NCBI GenBank assembly: GCA_963734965.1
Contig: CAVTJK010000003.1
Span: 1,364,001-1,428,000 of the forward strand
Direction: 5' to 3'
Source of the DNA: UBA4742 sp963734965
Lineage (GTDB): Bacteria > Actinomycetota > Acidimicrobiia > Acidimicrobiales > Acidimicrobilacustridaceae
Length of the DNA stretch: 64,000 nt
The first letter of the stretch is position 1. Each line of letters begins with the position of its first letter. Of this stretch, positions 35,194 to 45,101 are shown one piece after another. A model generated the notes under the pieces. The model was not told where the DNA came from. It searched no databases and worked only from the letters and a program-made list of their open reading frames with translations. The translations under genes and the position numbers were made by a program.

Positions 35194-38073
35194 CACGCGA
35201 ACCCCACCAGTTCTCGCAGCTCGCCGTCGGAGAGCTGGCTCAACCACGCCTCTCCTTCGCCGATCACCGCGTCGGCCAACTGGCGCTTGCGTTCGAGCAG
35301 GACGGCGATGCGATCCTCGATCGTGCCCTCCGACAGCAGCCGATACACCTGCACCGACTTGTCCTGGCCGATGCGGTAGGCCCGGTCCGTCGCCTGGTCC
35401 TCGACCGCCGGGTTCCACCAGCGGTCGTAGTGGATGACGTGGGTGGCCCGAGTCAGATTCAGGCCGGTGCCGCCCGCTTTCAACGACAGGACCATCACCG
35501 GCACCTCGCCGGCCTGGAAGCGGTCCACCATGTCTTGGCGCTTGTCGACCCGCACGTCGGCCGCTCAGGAAGAAGCTGTCGATCCCGCGGTCGGTCAGGT
35601 GGCGCTCGAGCAGCTTGCCCATCTGCACGTATTGGGTGAACACGAGCACCGACTCACCTTCGTCCACGATCACGCCGGTGAGCTCGTCGAACGCCTCGAG
35701 CTTGCCGGACCGACCAGCGAGCGGCCCCGACTCCTTCAAGAAGTGAGCCGGATGGTTCGTGATCTGCTTGAGCCCGGTGAACAGCTTGAAGATCAGCCCC
35801 TGGCGGGCGATGCCGTCGGCCTTCTCGATGAGCGCGAGCGTGTCCTGAGCACAGCTCTCATAGAGCGACAGCTGCTCGGCGGTCAGCGGGACGATGACAT
35901 CGGTCTCGGTCTTGGGCGGCAGGTCGGGCGCGATGTTGGGATCGGACTTCTTGCGGCGCAGCAGGAACGGCCGCACCTGCTGAGCGAACCGCTCGGTCGC
36001 CTCGGGGTCGTGGTTGCGCTCGACGGGCACGGCGACCGAGGCCTTGAAGGCGTCGAGGGACCCCAGCAACCCCGGCGTCGTCCAGTCGAGCAGGGCCCAC
36101 AGCTCGGTCAGCCGGTTCTCGACGGGCGTGCCCGTGAGGGCCAGCCGGGCCTGGGCCGGCACACGGCGGAGCTCCCGGGCCGTGCGGGCCAGCGGGTTCT
36201 TCACGTGCTGGGCCTCGTCGGCCACGACCAGGCCCCACTCGATCTCGGCCAGCACCGCCCGGTCGCGCCGGATGAGCCCGTAGGTCGCCACGACGATCTC
36301 GGCGGGGGCGAGGTCGTCGAGGTGGCGGGACCCGCCGTGGTAGCGCCGCACCGGGAGCCCCGGCGCGAAGCGCTGCACCTCCCGCTCCCAGTTGCCGAGC
36401 AACGTGGCCGGGCACACCACGAGCGTCGGGCGCTGCGCGGCGAGGTCGATCTCGGGCCGGTGCCGATGCAGGTGCAGCGCGATGAGCTGGATCGTCTTGC
36501 CGAGACCCATGTCGTCGGCCAGGCATCCGCCCAGCCCCAGCTCGGTCATCTGGTCGAGCCAGGCCAGACCCCGACGCTGGTAGGGCCGCAGCTCGGCTTC
36601 CAACCCGATCGGCTCGGCCAGCTCGTGGGTCGGATCGATGTCGCGGAGCCGGGCGGCCAGGTCGGCGAGAGGTCCGTCGACCTCGAGCTCGACCGGCTGA
36701 CCGTCGACCACGATGGTCCCGTTGATGGCGTTGGCCAGCAGGTCGGCGGCGCGGACCTGACGCCGCTGGCGAAGGCGTTGGAGCAGCTGGGGATCGGCGG
36801 CGATCCAACGACCCCGTAGTCGCACGAGCGGACGCTTGGCGTCGGCGAGGACCGCCAGCTCGGCTTCGGTCAGCTCGGTGCCGTCGAGCAGCGCTCGCCA
36901 GCGGAAGTCGAGCAGCGAGTCGAGCGTGATGCCCGACGACGCGACCGACCCGGGGTCGGGGGTCGTGGCCTTGGCCGTGAGCGTGAGGCTGGCCTTCAGC
37001 AGACCGGATGGCCACAGCACCTCGAATCCAGCCCCACCCAGCTCGTCGGCCACGGGTCCGAGCAGATCGTCGGCCTCGTCCGCCGACAGCTCGATGGTCG
37101 AGGGTCGGGCGTCGTCGAGCGCCCGACGCAGCGGTGGCCACACACTGGCCCCCCGCCGCAGCGCGAGCAGCAGGTCGGTCTCGGCATCGTCGCCCAGACG
37201 GGCGAGCACGGCGTCGGGTGCATCCCACAGGTCCTCGGCCTGGACCATCAGCGACGGGTCGGCGTTGCTGCGCAGCAGCAACGTGGCGCTGATGTCGAGA
37301 TCGAGGTCGGCTACGCCATCGCCGGCCGGCGTGGGGTCGTCGTTGTGGGGGAGGTCGAGTCGCAGCACCGGTCGGGCCCCGGCGGCCAGGCTGCGATCGA
37401 CCGCGGCCAGCCAGTCAGGCGTCTTCGACACGTCGCTCGGCCGACGGGCGGCATACGCCGGGCTGGTGACGATGGCCGGCGCCGCCGCCGTGCGCACGAA
37501 GGCGTCGGCCACGGCATCGAGGCAGGCGCCGACGACCCACTGCGGATCGAGCACAGCGGTCGGTGGGCGGCGCTTCCCATCGGCCGCCGGGGCGTCGGCC
37601 AGCACGACGGCGTGGGCGGCTGGAGGCAGGGCCGCGGCCAGCTCGCTCAGCATGGCCTTGTCCTCGGGATCGAGCGGACCCATGCGCCAGGCGTCCACGC
37701 CCGCCATCGAGATGCCGGGCACGATCCGCCCACGGGCGATCAGCGCCAGGCCCATGCGCACGACCTGAGACCAGGCCAGCCTGGTCACAGGAGTGGTGGC
37801 GTCGCCCTGGAGGGTGGCGAGCCAGTCGATGGCGTCGACCAGCTTGATCTCGAGCGCGCTCACCCCCGTGGCCGCCACCGTCCGTCCACGCGGGAGCGCC
37901 ACCTCGAGGGCCAGCGGGTGGGACGGGAGCGGGTGGCCGTCGCGTCCGAGCGGGGCTTCGACGTGGTCGTCGAGGGACCACACGGCGAACCGGCCGGCGC
38001 GAGGCGGGTCCCGGGGCAGGAAGACGAGCGCCTCGCGGACCGAGTCGGCGGGGAGGGGGGAAGCGGTCGCCAA
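35193..38073 (-). CDS. SNF2-type DEAD/DEAH helicase (one frame change)
   Basis: About 959 residues from a TTG start at 38073 preceded by GGAG. After an N-terminal region of about 480 residues the helicase core appears: LADDMGLGKTIQ (Walker A), VVADEAQHVKN (motif II, DEAQ), LALTGTPVENRL, FLLRRKKSD, VLVFTQYVQMGKLLE and the late GTGLNLTRATHVIHYDRWWN and AYRIGQ. One extra base near 35565 breaks the frame before VRVDKRQD. It is an ATP-driven DNA translocase, perhaps in repair or transcription. It couples by overlap to the SWIM gene. Confidence 0.85.
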
Positions 38074-38108
38074 GCTCCGGAGGCTATCGGGCGCCGGCGA
38101 TGAGTCGG

Positions 38109-39017
38109 TCAGCCCGCTAGTTGGTCGTGGCGCACGGGATGAAGGACGTACAGATCCTCGTGGGTCACGTCGTCGATGCGGGCGAGCAGGTCGTCGAGGT
38201 CGTCGTGGACCGACACGTGGCGGCCCGACAGGGCGTCGGCTTCGCCGGTGGCCAACCGGGTGATCAGGTCGATGGCGTCGTCGGGCTCGGCGCCCCGGCC
38301 CTCGGCCAGCTCGCGCCGGACCCAGGTCCAGATCTGGCGCTCGTACGGGTCGAGCACGGTGGCCGCGGGATCGGGCACCGACTCGCCCATGCCGATGGGC
38401 AGCAGGCCGGGGTGGACGCTGAACACGCTGATCCCGAGGTGCTGGGTCTCGCGAGCCAGGTTCTCGGTCAGCTTGGTGACGGCGGCCTTCGACACCGAAT
38501 AGGCCGACACCAGCGGCCAGCGGAAGGCGCCGGCCTCGCTCGTGATGTTGAGGATGCGACCGCGCCGCATCGAGACCATCTCGGGCAACACGAGCTGGGT
38601 GGTCAGGAACAGTCCGCGGAGGTTCACGTCCATCGTCTGCCACCAGGCGGCGGCGTCGACCTCCCACGCCGGCCCGATGGGCCCGACGATCCCGGCGTTG
38701 TTGACCAGGAGGTCGATCGGACCCAAGGTGGCGCGCAGGTGGGCAACTGCCTTCGTCAGGGACCACTCGTCGGTGACGTCGGCGACGGCCGAAGCGGCCA
38801 CCCCTCCGCAGGCCTCGATGCGCGCGGTGGTCTCGTCCAACTCATCCGCCGAGCGCGCCAACAGGGCGACTTCGGCTCCCGCGCTGGCATAGGACTCGGC
38901 CACGGCTCGGCCGATTCCCCGACCACCGCCGGTCACGAGGGCGCGGCGGCCCGACAGGTCGTAGGTCCGGCCGATGGCCCAGGAGTGGGGCGATTCGACG
39001 ATGGCTTCGGCAGTCAT
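38109..39017 (-). CDS. SDR family oxidoreductase
   Basis: A 302-residue short-chain dehydrogenase. ALVTGGGRGIGRAVAESYAS binds the cofactor, NNAGIVG marks the middle, and NITSEAG and YSVSKAAVTKLTE provide Ser, Tyr and Lys. The C-terminal 60 residues are longer than usual (HVSVHDDLDDLLARIDD). The start at 39017 follows AAAGGA. It sits 35 bases upstream of the SNF2 gene on the same strand. No substrate is apparent. Confidence 0.85.
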   Translation of the reverse strand: MTAEAIVESPHSWAIGRTYDLSGRRALVTGGGRGIGRAVAESYASAGAEVALLARSADELDETTARIEACGGVAASAVADVTDEWSLTKAVAHLRATLGPIDLLVNNAGIVGPIGPAWEVDAAAWWQTMDVNLRGLFLTTQLVLPEMVSMRRGRILNITSEAGAFRWPLVSAYSVSKAAVTKLTENLARETQHLGISVFSVHPGLLPIGMGESVPDPAATVLDPYERQIWTWVRRELAEGRGAEPDDAIDLITRLATGEADALSGRHVSVHDDLDDLLARIDDVTHEDLYVLHPVRHDQLAG

Positions 39018-39134
39018 GCGCGTGTCCTTTCGAGCGTTGCTCAGTGGGTCGGAGCTCGACCTCGGCTCCACCATGCGCCCGCGCCCGCCATCGGGTCTTG
39101 AGCACGGATTGCTCCTTGTGCCCCGCCCGAATGC

Positions 39135-41861
39135 TCAGAGACGGTGATCGGCGCGCTCGGCCGGGCTGGTCCGCTCGGCCAGGTCGGGACGATCGTCCAA
39201 GGCCGCGGCCAGCTCGCGACGGCCGTTGACCCCCAACTTGGCGTAGACGCGCTGGAGGTGGTTGTTCACCGTTCGGACCGAGAGGTAGAGACGCTCGGCG
39301 ATGGCCTTGCTCGACTGGCCCTGGGCGGCGAAGGTGGCGATGTCGCGCTCTCGTGGCGTCAGCGGGACGAACGAGGCGGGCGTCTCGAGGGCAGGGGTGC
39401 GCGCCCCCTCGCACGGGGCCGCGAGCCGGCTCGCTCGGGCGAACTGCGCCGACGCGGCGCGCTGATCGCCCCGCCGTTGCCACGCCAAGGCCGCCTCGGT
39501 GGACGCCTCGGCGGCGACGAGGGCCGCGCCCATCTCGTCGAAGCGGTCGGCCACTTCGACCAGCGCTTCGGGTCGTCCCCCGACCGCGGCCTGGGCGTGG
39601 AGGGCGTAGGCGGCCACCAGCGGTCCTTCGCACCGATCGGCCAGCTCCTCGAGTCTGGCCACGCAGGCGGCGGCGTCGCCCAGCCGGGTGATGTCGTGCA
39701 ACAGCAGGGCCTCGGCCGCCAGGTTCTCGCCGGCGACCGCCATCTCCACGCCGGACTGGAGCACCGCGCGCCCGCCCGGTCCGTCACCGCTCGCCACGAG
39801 GGTCCAGGCCCGGCCCAGCTCCTGGTCGGGGCGGGCGAAGGCCATGGCCGCCAGCGCGTCGATCTCGGCGACGGCCATCGTGGCGGCGGCCTGGTCGCCC
39901 AACCAGGCGTGGGCCGTGGCCAGCAGTGACAACGCCAGTCGACGTGGTCCGGAGAAGTGGTGCTCGTCGCAGCGGGCCGCGGCTTCGCTCAGCCAGCGCC
40001 GAGCCGTGGCCGGTCGGCCCATGAGCAGGGCGCTGCGGCCGATCTGGAAGGCGAGCCACATCGCCACGTCAGGGCCGGCGGCGGCGGGAACGGCGTCGTA
40101 GGCGGCCTCGCCGACGGCCATCGCGTCGCGCAGCCGTCCGGACTCGGCCAGCGCGTAGACCTCGTGGATCGTGTGCATCGAGGCGTCGGCGATGGCCATG
40201 GGCTCGGCCAACTCGACGTGCTCGGAGAAGGCGGGGCGCGCCCGGGCGGCCGCCGTCTCGGCCCGGCCCGTCGCGATGAGCGCGGGAAGCTGGGCGATGG
40301 CGCGCTGGGCCCTCGCCCAGGGGTCGTCGACGTCGTCGATCTGATCGAGCAGGTCGAGGGCCTGGCGGGGTCGGCCCGAGTAGCTGAGGAGCGTGGCCTC
40401 GTTGAGCAGAAGCGCCTGTTCGTCGCCGGGCCGAACGACTCGGCCACGCGCCGCCCGGTTCACGGCCAGCGCTTCATCGTCGCGCTGCAGGCCCCACATG
40501 AGGTTCAGGCAGCGCAAGCTGATCACCGGCACGAACAGCTCGTCGACCGTGGTCGCCGCGGCGGAGGCTTCGGCCAGCACCCGTTCGGCCTCGGCGAACG
40601 CCCCGAGCTCGTGCAACGCCTCACCGAGCAACAGCCCCGCTTCGACGCCGGCTTCGCCACCGCCACCGCCGCTGTCACCGCGGCTGCTCAGCGCCGCCGC
40701 CCGGGCCATGCGCTCGACCTGCGGGAAGTCCCGGCCGTAGCGCGCCAGGCGCGCCGCCTGGAGGAGCAGTCCTGGGTCGGCCGCGCCCGACGCGTCGAGT
40801 CGAGCAGGGGCGATGCACAGCGGATCCTCACGCCGCCGGCTGCCGTGCTGTTCGATGCGCTCGACATGGTCGAGCAACAGGCGACGGCGGCGCAGAGCCG
40901 GTATCCGAGCCCGGATGATCTCCCCGTACAGCGGGTGGGTCAGGCTCACGAGCTGGCGCCGGCCATCCGTGCGCACGGCGATCAGGCCGGCGTGGTCGAG
41001 CGACTCGAGCACCGGGCGGCCGACGATCGCCTCGAGCACCGACAGGCTCGCCGGTTCCCAGATGGCCAGGGTGTCGAGCGCTTCGGTCTCGTCGGGTCCG
41101 AGCTCGCTCACTCGGGTCTCGACCAGTTCGAGCAACCTGGCGGTCGTCACCATCGGTCCGCTCAACCTCCACGTCCCTCGTCGGGTGGTGAGCCGGCCGC
41201 TCTCGAGCGATCCGAGCACCAGCTCCCGCACGAACAGGACGTTGCCCTCGCTGGCGGCCCAGATCTCGGCGGCCGCCGAGGGCTCGACCGGCGCACCGAG
41301 CACGACGTGGAGCAACGCATCGACATCGGCAGCACTCAGGTCGACGAGGTCGACACGGCGGACACGGGCCCGGTGCCACAGCGCGGCGAGGGCGGAGGGG
41401 ACGGCCTGGTGCGCTCGCACCGTGCCGACCAGGAACACGAGATCGGCATCGACGAGCTGGCCGACCAACGTGGCCGAGGTCGGATCGAGGTGATGGAGAT
41501 CGTCCACGAACAGCACCAGCGGGCGGCCGTCTCCCTCGGTCCGCTCGGTCCGCAGCACCGCGCCGACCTCGTCGAACAGAGCCACGAGGTCATAGCGCCG
41601 GTCGGCCACACCAGAGGGGAGCAGGTGGGCCAGGGCACCGAGCGGTATGTGCTCGGTGCCCTCGTTGGCCGTGGCGCGCGCCACCCGACGACCCAGGCCG
41701 GCGGCGACGCCGAGGCACTCATCGGCCAGCCGCGTCTTGCCGACTCCAGCGGGGCCGTGGATGACGAAGCCGTGAGCCCGAGGATCCTCGAGCGTGGTCG
41801 CGAAGAGATCCACATCGGCCCCGCGACCGATGAGCGGCCACTGGAGAGGTGGAGATGGCAT
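39135..41861 (-). CDS. LuxR family regulator with AAA-type ATPase (LAL type)
   Basis: A 908-residue regulator from the ATG at 41861 (a second ATG at 41891 is possible). Residues about 36-43 hold the Walker A GPAGVGKT, and a Walker B-like VLFVDDLHHLD follows. The middle is a helical repeat-rich sensor region. The C-terminus has a LuxR helix-turn-helix: LTPRERDIATFAAQGQSSKA, then LYLSVRTVNNHLQRVYAKLG. This is the MalT/LAL architecture that activates transcription in response to an effector. It lies alone, with a 541-base upstream gap apart from a possible small gene. Confidence 0.88.
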   Translation of the reverse strand: MPSPPLQWPLIGRGADVDLFATTLEDPRAHGFVIHGPAGVGKTRLADECLGVAAGLGRRVARATANEGTEHIPLGALAHLLPSGVADRRYDLVALFDEVGAVLRTERTEGDGRPLVLFVDDLHHLDPTSATLVGQLVDADLVFLVGTVRAHQAVPSALAALWHRARVRRVDLVDLSAADVDALLHVVLGAPVEPSAAAEIWAASEGNVLFVRELVLGSLESGRLTTRRGTWRLSGPMVTTARLLELVETRVSELGPDETEALDTLAIWEPASLSVLEAIVGRPVLESLDHAGLIAVRTDGRRQLVSLTHPLYGEIIRARIPALRRRRLLLDHVERIEQHGSRRREDPLCIAPARLDASGAADPGLLLQAARLARYGRDFPQVERMARAAALSSRGDSGGGGGEAGVEAGLLLGEALHELGAFAEAERVLAEASAAATTVDELFVPVISLRCLNLMWGLQRDDEALAVNRAARGRVVRPGDEQALLLNEATLLSYSGRPRQALDLLDQIDDVDDPWARAQRAIAQLPALIATGRAETAAARARPAFSEHVELAEPMAIADASMHTIHEVYALAESGRLRDAMAVGEAAYDAVPAAAGPDVAMWLAFQIGRSALLMGRPATARRWLSEAAARCDEHHFSGPRRLALSLLATAHAWLGDQAAATMAVAEIDALAAMAFARPDQELGRAWTLVASGDGPGGRAVLQSGVEMAVAGENLAAEALLLHDITRLGDAAACVARLEELADRCEGPLVAAYALHAQAAVGGRPEALVEVADRFDEMGAALVAAEASTEAALAWQRRGDQRAASAQFARASRLAAPCEGARTPALETPASFVPLTPRERDIATFAAQGQSSKAIAERLYLSVRTVNNHLQRVYAKLGVNGRRELAAALDDRPDLAERTSPAERADHRL

Positions 41862-41945
41862 GGGGCCCCAGGCTGTGCGTGCACCGCCCACGTCCCGACG
41901 GTACTACTCCTCTCGGTGGCCACTCGGTGGTGTCGGCCAGGAGGC

Positions 41946-42158
41946 TCATCGTTGTTCCACCCAGGGATCGTCACCGTCTCGGTCCGACGGGATGTCGACG
42001 CGGCAGGCCGGGCTGCTAGCGGCAGGCGCGTGGGGCGTCAGCGCCGATGTCCAGACGCCGGCGGGGCGCCGGAGGTAGTACGGGGGCATGGGCCCGACAG
42101 TCCGGGCCTCTCGGGGCTGGGGATCGACCCGGTCGCGGGCTGAGAGTGAGGCGGGCAT
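41946..42158 (-). CDS. Possible small protein, 70 residues
   Basis: An open frame from the ATG at 42158 with an AAGGA site 8 bases upstream: MPASLSARDRVDPQPREART, then MPPYYLRRPAGVWTSAL. Short actinobacterial proteins with a (P)YYLGRPA.W pattern occur in my memory, but I cannot confirm a match. Otherwise the 541 bases between the LuxR-type gene and the HNH gene look noncoding. It could be a real small gene or a chance frame. Confidence 0.35.
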   Translation of the reverse strand: MPASLSARDRVDPQPREARTVGPMPPYYLRRPAGVWTSALTPHAPAASSPACRVDIPSDRDGDDPWVEQR

Positions 42159-42402
42159 GGCAGTGGTCCTTGCTCGTGGTGAGGGCCATCGGCGGGGTGC
42201 CGATCGGCGTGATCCACGATGAGGCCGCGCGTGCTGATCCGTCGTGAGCAGCGGGTTGCTCAATCCGGCGGGGCGCGGCGGTGAGCAACGGCCGTGTCAG
42301 GGGACACGAGGTGCTCGAGCGCCGTCCCTAGCCGAACAAGTATTCGAAGTTTACAGTGTATCTAGGTTGTTATCCGTGGTTGAGGGTGGATAGCATGGAC
42401 GC
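42159..42402. other. Noncoding region upstream of the DUF222/HNH gene
   Basis: No convincing gene is seen. The last 75 bases become AT-rich and contain a LexA-like box (42333-42346) and the palindrome TACAGTGTA (42352-42360). A clear -10/-35 pair could not be chosen. Confidence 0.5.
42333..42346. promoter_or_regulatory. LexA/SOS-like box CGAAC-AAGT-ATTCG
   Basis: CGAACAAGTATTCG matches the actinobacterial/Gram-positive SOS box CGAAC-N4-GTTCG in 9 of 10 fixed positions. It lies 56 bases upstream of the DUF222/HNH start. From memory, several 13E12-repeat genes of this type in Mycobacterium tuberculosis have such boxes and are LexA-controlled. Confidence 0.6.
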
Positions 42403-43812
42403 ATGTTCGATCTGGTTGAGTTCGGGGAACAGTGCCGCAAGGGCGCCGGGACCGACTGGTCGTTGGTGTCCGATGACGAGTTGTGCTGGGCGGTGATCGA
42501 GTTGGTGGGGGCGCGGGCGGCGTTCGATGCCATGGAGGCCCACGCCCTGGCCGAGCTCGAGTCTCGGGGGGTGTGTGATCGGGATTTCGGGGTGGGGACG
42601 GTGTCGTGGGTGGCGGCCCAGACTCGATTCGTCGCGGGCGGCGTGTCGGTCGCGGGTGCGGTTGGGGACCCGACTGCGCAAGCTGTTTCTGGTCGACGCC
42701 GCGCTGTCGCAGGGCCGGATCAGTGTCGAGCACGCCCGGGCCCTGGGTGACGCGGTGGCCAATCCTCGGGTCGGGGATCTGATCGCCGATCTTGAAGCGG
42801 AGTTGGTGGAGGCGGCGCAGCATTGCCCGTTCGAGATCTGGAAACGCGATCTGGTCGTGTTGGTCGAGTTGTTGGATCAGGACGGGGGCTATGACCCGAA
42901 CAAGGACCTGGCCGCCAACACGTTGCACGCCAGCCTGGTCGGCGACGCCCGCCTGGTCATCTCCGGGGAGCTGGTGGGTGAGAACGCTCTGGTGGTGGCC
43001 CAGGCGCTCAACATGAAGGCCGACGAACTGGCCCGCCGCTACCGCAACGACCACAACCAGACCGACGACGTCGACATGCCCGCCCGTTCAACGCTGCTCG
43101 CCCTGGCGTTGGCCGAACTGTGCCGGGCCGGACTGGTCACCGACCCCGCCACCACCCGAGCCCCCCACCCCGACGTCACCCTGGTCATCCGCACCGAGAG
43201 CTCGCCGACCGGACACGACGAAGCGTCGCAGGACGACAACGACGACGGTGCTGCGACGACACGGACGACGCCCCGGCCGGTCGCGTCGAGCCGAACGAAA
43301 GCGACCAGCCGGACACGCCCCACGGCTCGCACGAACCCCGTAGCTACGTCCTGCCGGACTGGTTCGGCGTCGACGATCCGCGGCCCGGGTTGTTCACCGT
43401 CGACGGGGATCGGCTCACCACCCTCGAGCGCTACCAGCACCTGCTGTGTGACGCCGGCGTCACCACCCTCATCGTCGACTCCCTCGGCGTGCCCTTCGAC
43501 CTCGGCCAGACCGTGCGGCTGGCCACCCCGGCCCAGCGCCGGGCCCTGGCCATACGAGACGGCGGCTGCGTGTTCCCCGGCTGTGACGCCCCGGTGTCGT
43601 GGTGCGACGCCCACCACGTCGACTGGTACGAACACGGCGGACCCACCGACATCGCCAACCTGGCCCTGTTGTGCCGCCGCCACCACGGCATCACCCACCG
43701 CCGCGGCTGGACCATGACCACCACGCCCGACCAACACTTCACCTGGACCACCCCCAGCGGCCACGTGCTGCACAGCCAACGCCACCTCGGCCGACCGCCA
43801 CCCGGCCCGTGA
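42403..43812 (+). CDS. DUF222 / HNH endonuclease (13E12 family), two frame changes
   Basis: About 469 residues. The N-terminal DUF222 region (VSDDELCWAVIELVGARAAF, then RISVEHARALGDAV) is followed by an Asp/Thr-rich linker and a C-terminal HNH domain: GGCVFPGCDAPVSWCDAHHV, DWYEHGGPTDIANLALLCRR and HH, with Cys-x4-Cys and His residues for metal and catalysis. Extra bases near 42660 (gcgggtgcgg) and a compensating change in the linker near 43230 break the frame. These proteins occur as dispersed repeats in mycobacteria. The LexA-like box upstream suggests DNA-damage induction. Confidence 0.8.
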
Positions 43813-43827
43813 GTCGAGGGGTGCCTT

Positions 43828-44247
43828 GTGGAGGAGGGGCGGCGCGATGAGACTTGGGTGATGGCCAACGCGATCGCGACCCTCGTCGTCGTGCTCCTAC
43901 CGACGTTGCTGGCCGCCGCCGTCGTCGGTGGCCTCCGCTTCGGGCGATGGGTGAGGTCGCGGCAGCCCCAGCCCGTCGCGTTGCCGCCGCCCATCGAACA
44001 GATCGCCGCCGATCTGCGCCGGCTCAACCGTCGCCGCTACGAGCTCAAGGACCAGCAGACGCGGCCGGGTTTGGCTCTGCGGACGAGGGCCCTCAGCGCG
44101 GCGTACTCGGACGTGCTCATCACCGCCTGCCACGCCCTCGACGTGGTTCCGCCCCAGATGGGCGCCAGCGGCTCGATCGGTCCGGGTGAGATGGCCAGGG
44201 TCGAGTCCGAACTGTCGGCCCGTGGGCTCGACGTCTCGCCGGGCTAG
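43828..44247 (+). CDS. Single-span membrane protein, unknown
   Basis: A 139-residue protein from the GTG at 43828, which has GAGGGG 8 bases upstream; an ATG at 43861 is an alternative. One hydrophobic helix (IATLVVVLLPTLLAAAVVGG) is followed by a soluble helical domain, PPPIEQIAADLRRLNRRRYE and SAAYSDVLITACHALDVVPP. It lies just upstream of the ParB-domain gene, 14 bases apart, so they may be cotranscribed. No family is recognised. Confidence 0.7.
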   Translation: MEEGRRDETWVMANAIATLVVVLLPTLLAAAVVGGLRFGRWVRSRQPQPVALPPPIEQIAADLRRLNRRRYELKDQQTRPGLALRTRALSAAYSDVLITACHALDVVPPQMGASGSIGPGEMARVESELSARGLDVSPG

Positions 44248-44261
44248 CGCCGACCGCGGTC

Positions 44262-45101
44262 ATGGCGCGTGACACGGGGTTGGCCAAGGCCGATGTCGAG
44301 AACGACTTCCTCCGGGTTCGCCGTCGCCACGTCCTGGCCGAGCTGGCCAATCGGCTGCGTCGCGAACCCGACGATGTCAACCTGATCCTGCCCTTCGACG
44401 AAGTGGTCGCCGCGCTGGGCTTCGAGGGATACCGACCGCTCGGCTCGAAGATGGTCCGCCTCGACACCATCGTCGGAACCGTCGACTCGCGGCGTGACTT
44501 CGACCGACGCTTCCGTCCGACCTCGACGCGCGTGCGCGAGCGATGGGAGCGCCTGGCGCTGGCCCAACGGCGCGGCGAGCCCATGCCACCGATCGACGCC
44601 TACCGCGTCGGCGAACTGCACTTCGTGCGCGACGGCCATCACCGCGTGTCGATCGCCCTCGCCACTGGCCAGAAGACGATCGAGGCCGATGTCACGGAAG
44701 TGATCACGACGCTGCCGGCCAAGGGGATCCGCCGGCGTGGGGACCTGCTCGTTCGCAGCTACGAGCGGCTGTTCCTCGCCCGTGTCCCGCTGTCGCCGCA
44801 GGCCCGGTCCCGGATCACCGTCACCGATCCGTGGTCGTACGCGATGTTGGGCGAGGCCGTCGAGGCCTGGGGCTTCCGCTACATGCAACACGAGCAACGG
44901 CTCTGCGATCGGACCGAGATCGCCCGCCGCTGGTTCGCCGAGGAGTACCAGCCCGTCGTGCGGATGCTGAGCGAGGCCGATCTGCTCGGTTCGGGCACCG
45001 AGGCCGAGGCGTACATGCGGGTGGCCAGCGAGCGCTACCGACTCATGCGCACCCACGACTGGAGCGACGACATCATCCGCCGCATCCGCGAAGGGGACTA
45101 G
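44262..45101 (+). CDS. ParB N-terminal-domain-like protein
   Basis: A 279-residue protein. The ParB/sulfiredoxin-like core is PIDAYRVGELHFVRDGHHRV (about residues 109-128) followed by IALATGQKTIEADVTEV. The N-terminal part is helical and Arg-rich. Proteins of this sort in actinobacteria are often annotated as ParB-like or DUF4032-type; they do not necessarily bind parS. Its TAG stop at 45099-45101 interlocks with the opposite gene's stop through CTAG. There is no clear ribosome binding site. Confidence 0.7.
   Translation: MARDTGLAKADVENDFLRVRRRHVLAELANRLRREPDDVNLILPFDEVVAALGFEGYRPLGSKMVRLDTIVGTVDSRRDFDRRFRPTSTRVRERWERLALAQRRGEPMPPIDAYRVGELHFVRDGHHRVSIALATGQKTIEADVTEVITTLPAKGIRRRGDLLVRSYERLFLARVPLSPQARSRITVTDPWSYAMLGEAVEAWGFRYMQHEQRLCDRTEIARRWFAEEYQPVVRMLSEADLLGSGTEAEAYMRVASERYRLMRTHDWSDDIIRRIREGD

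Noticed and set aside
33961..38766. Giant open frame of about 1600 codons
   Set aside because: It mixes three genes (SDR tail, SNF2, SWIM) in one frame created by frame changes and lack of stops in GC-rich sequence. The individual genes are better explanations.
42350..42376. Possible promoter TTTACA...TATCCG before the HNH gene
   Set aside because: Spacing and -10 match are poor, so no promoter is called there.
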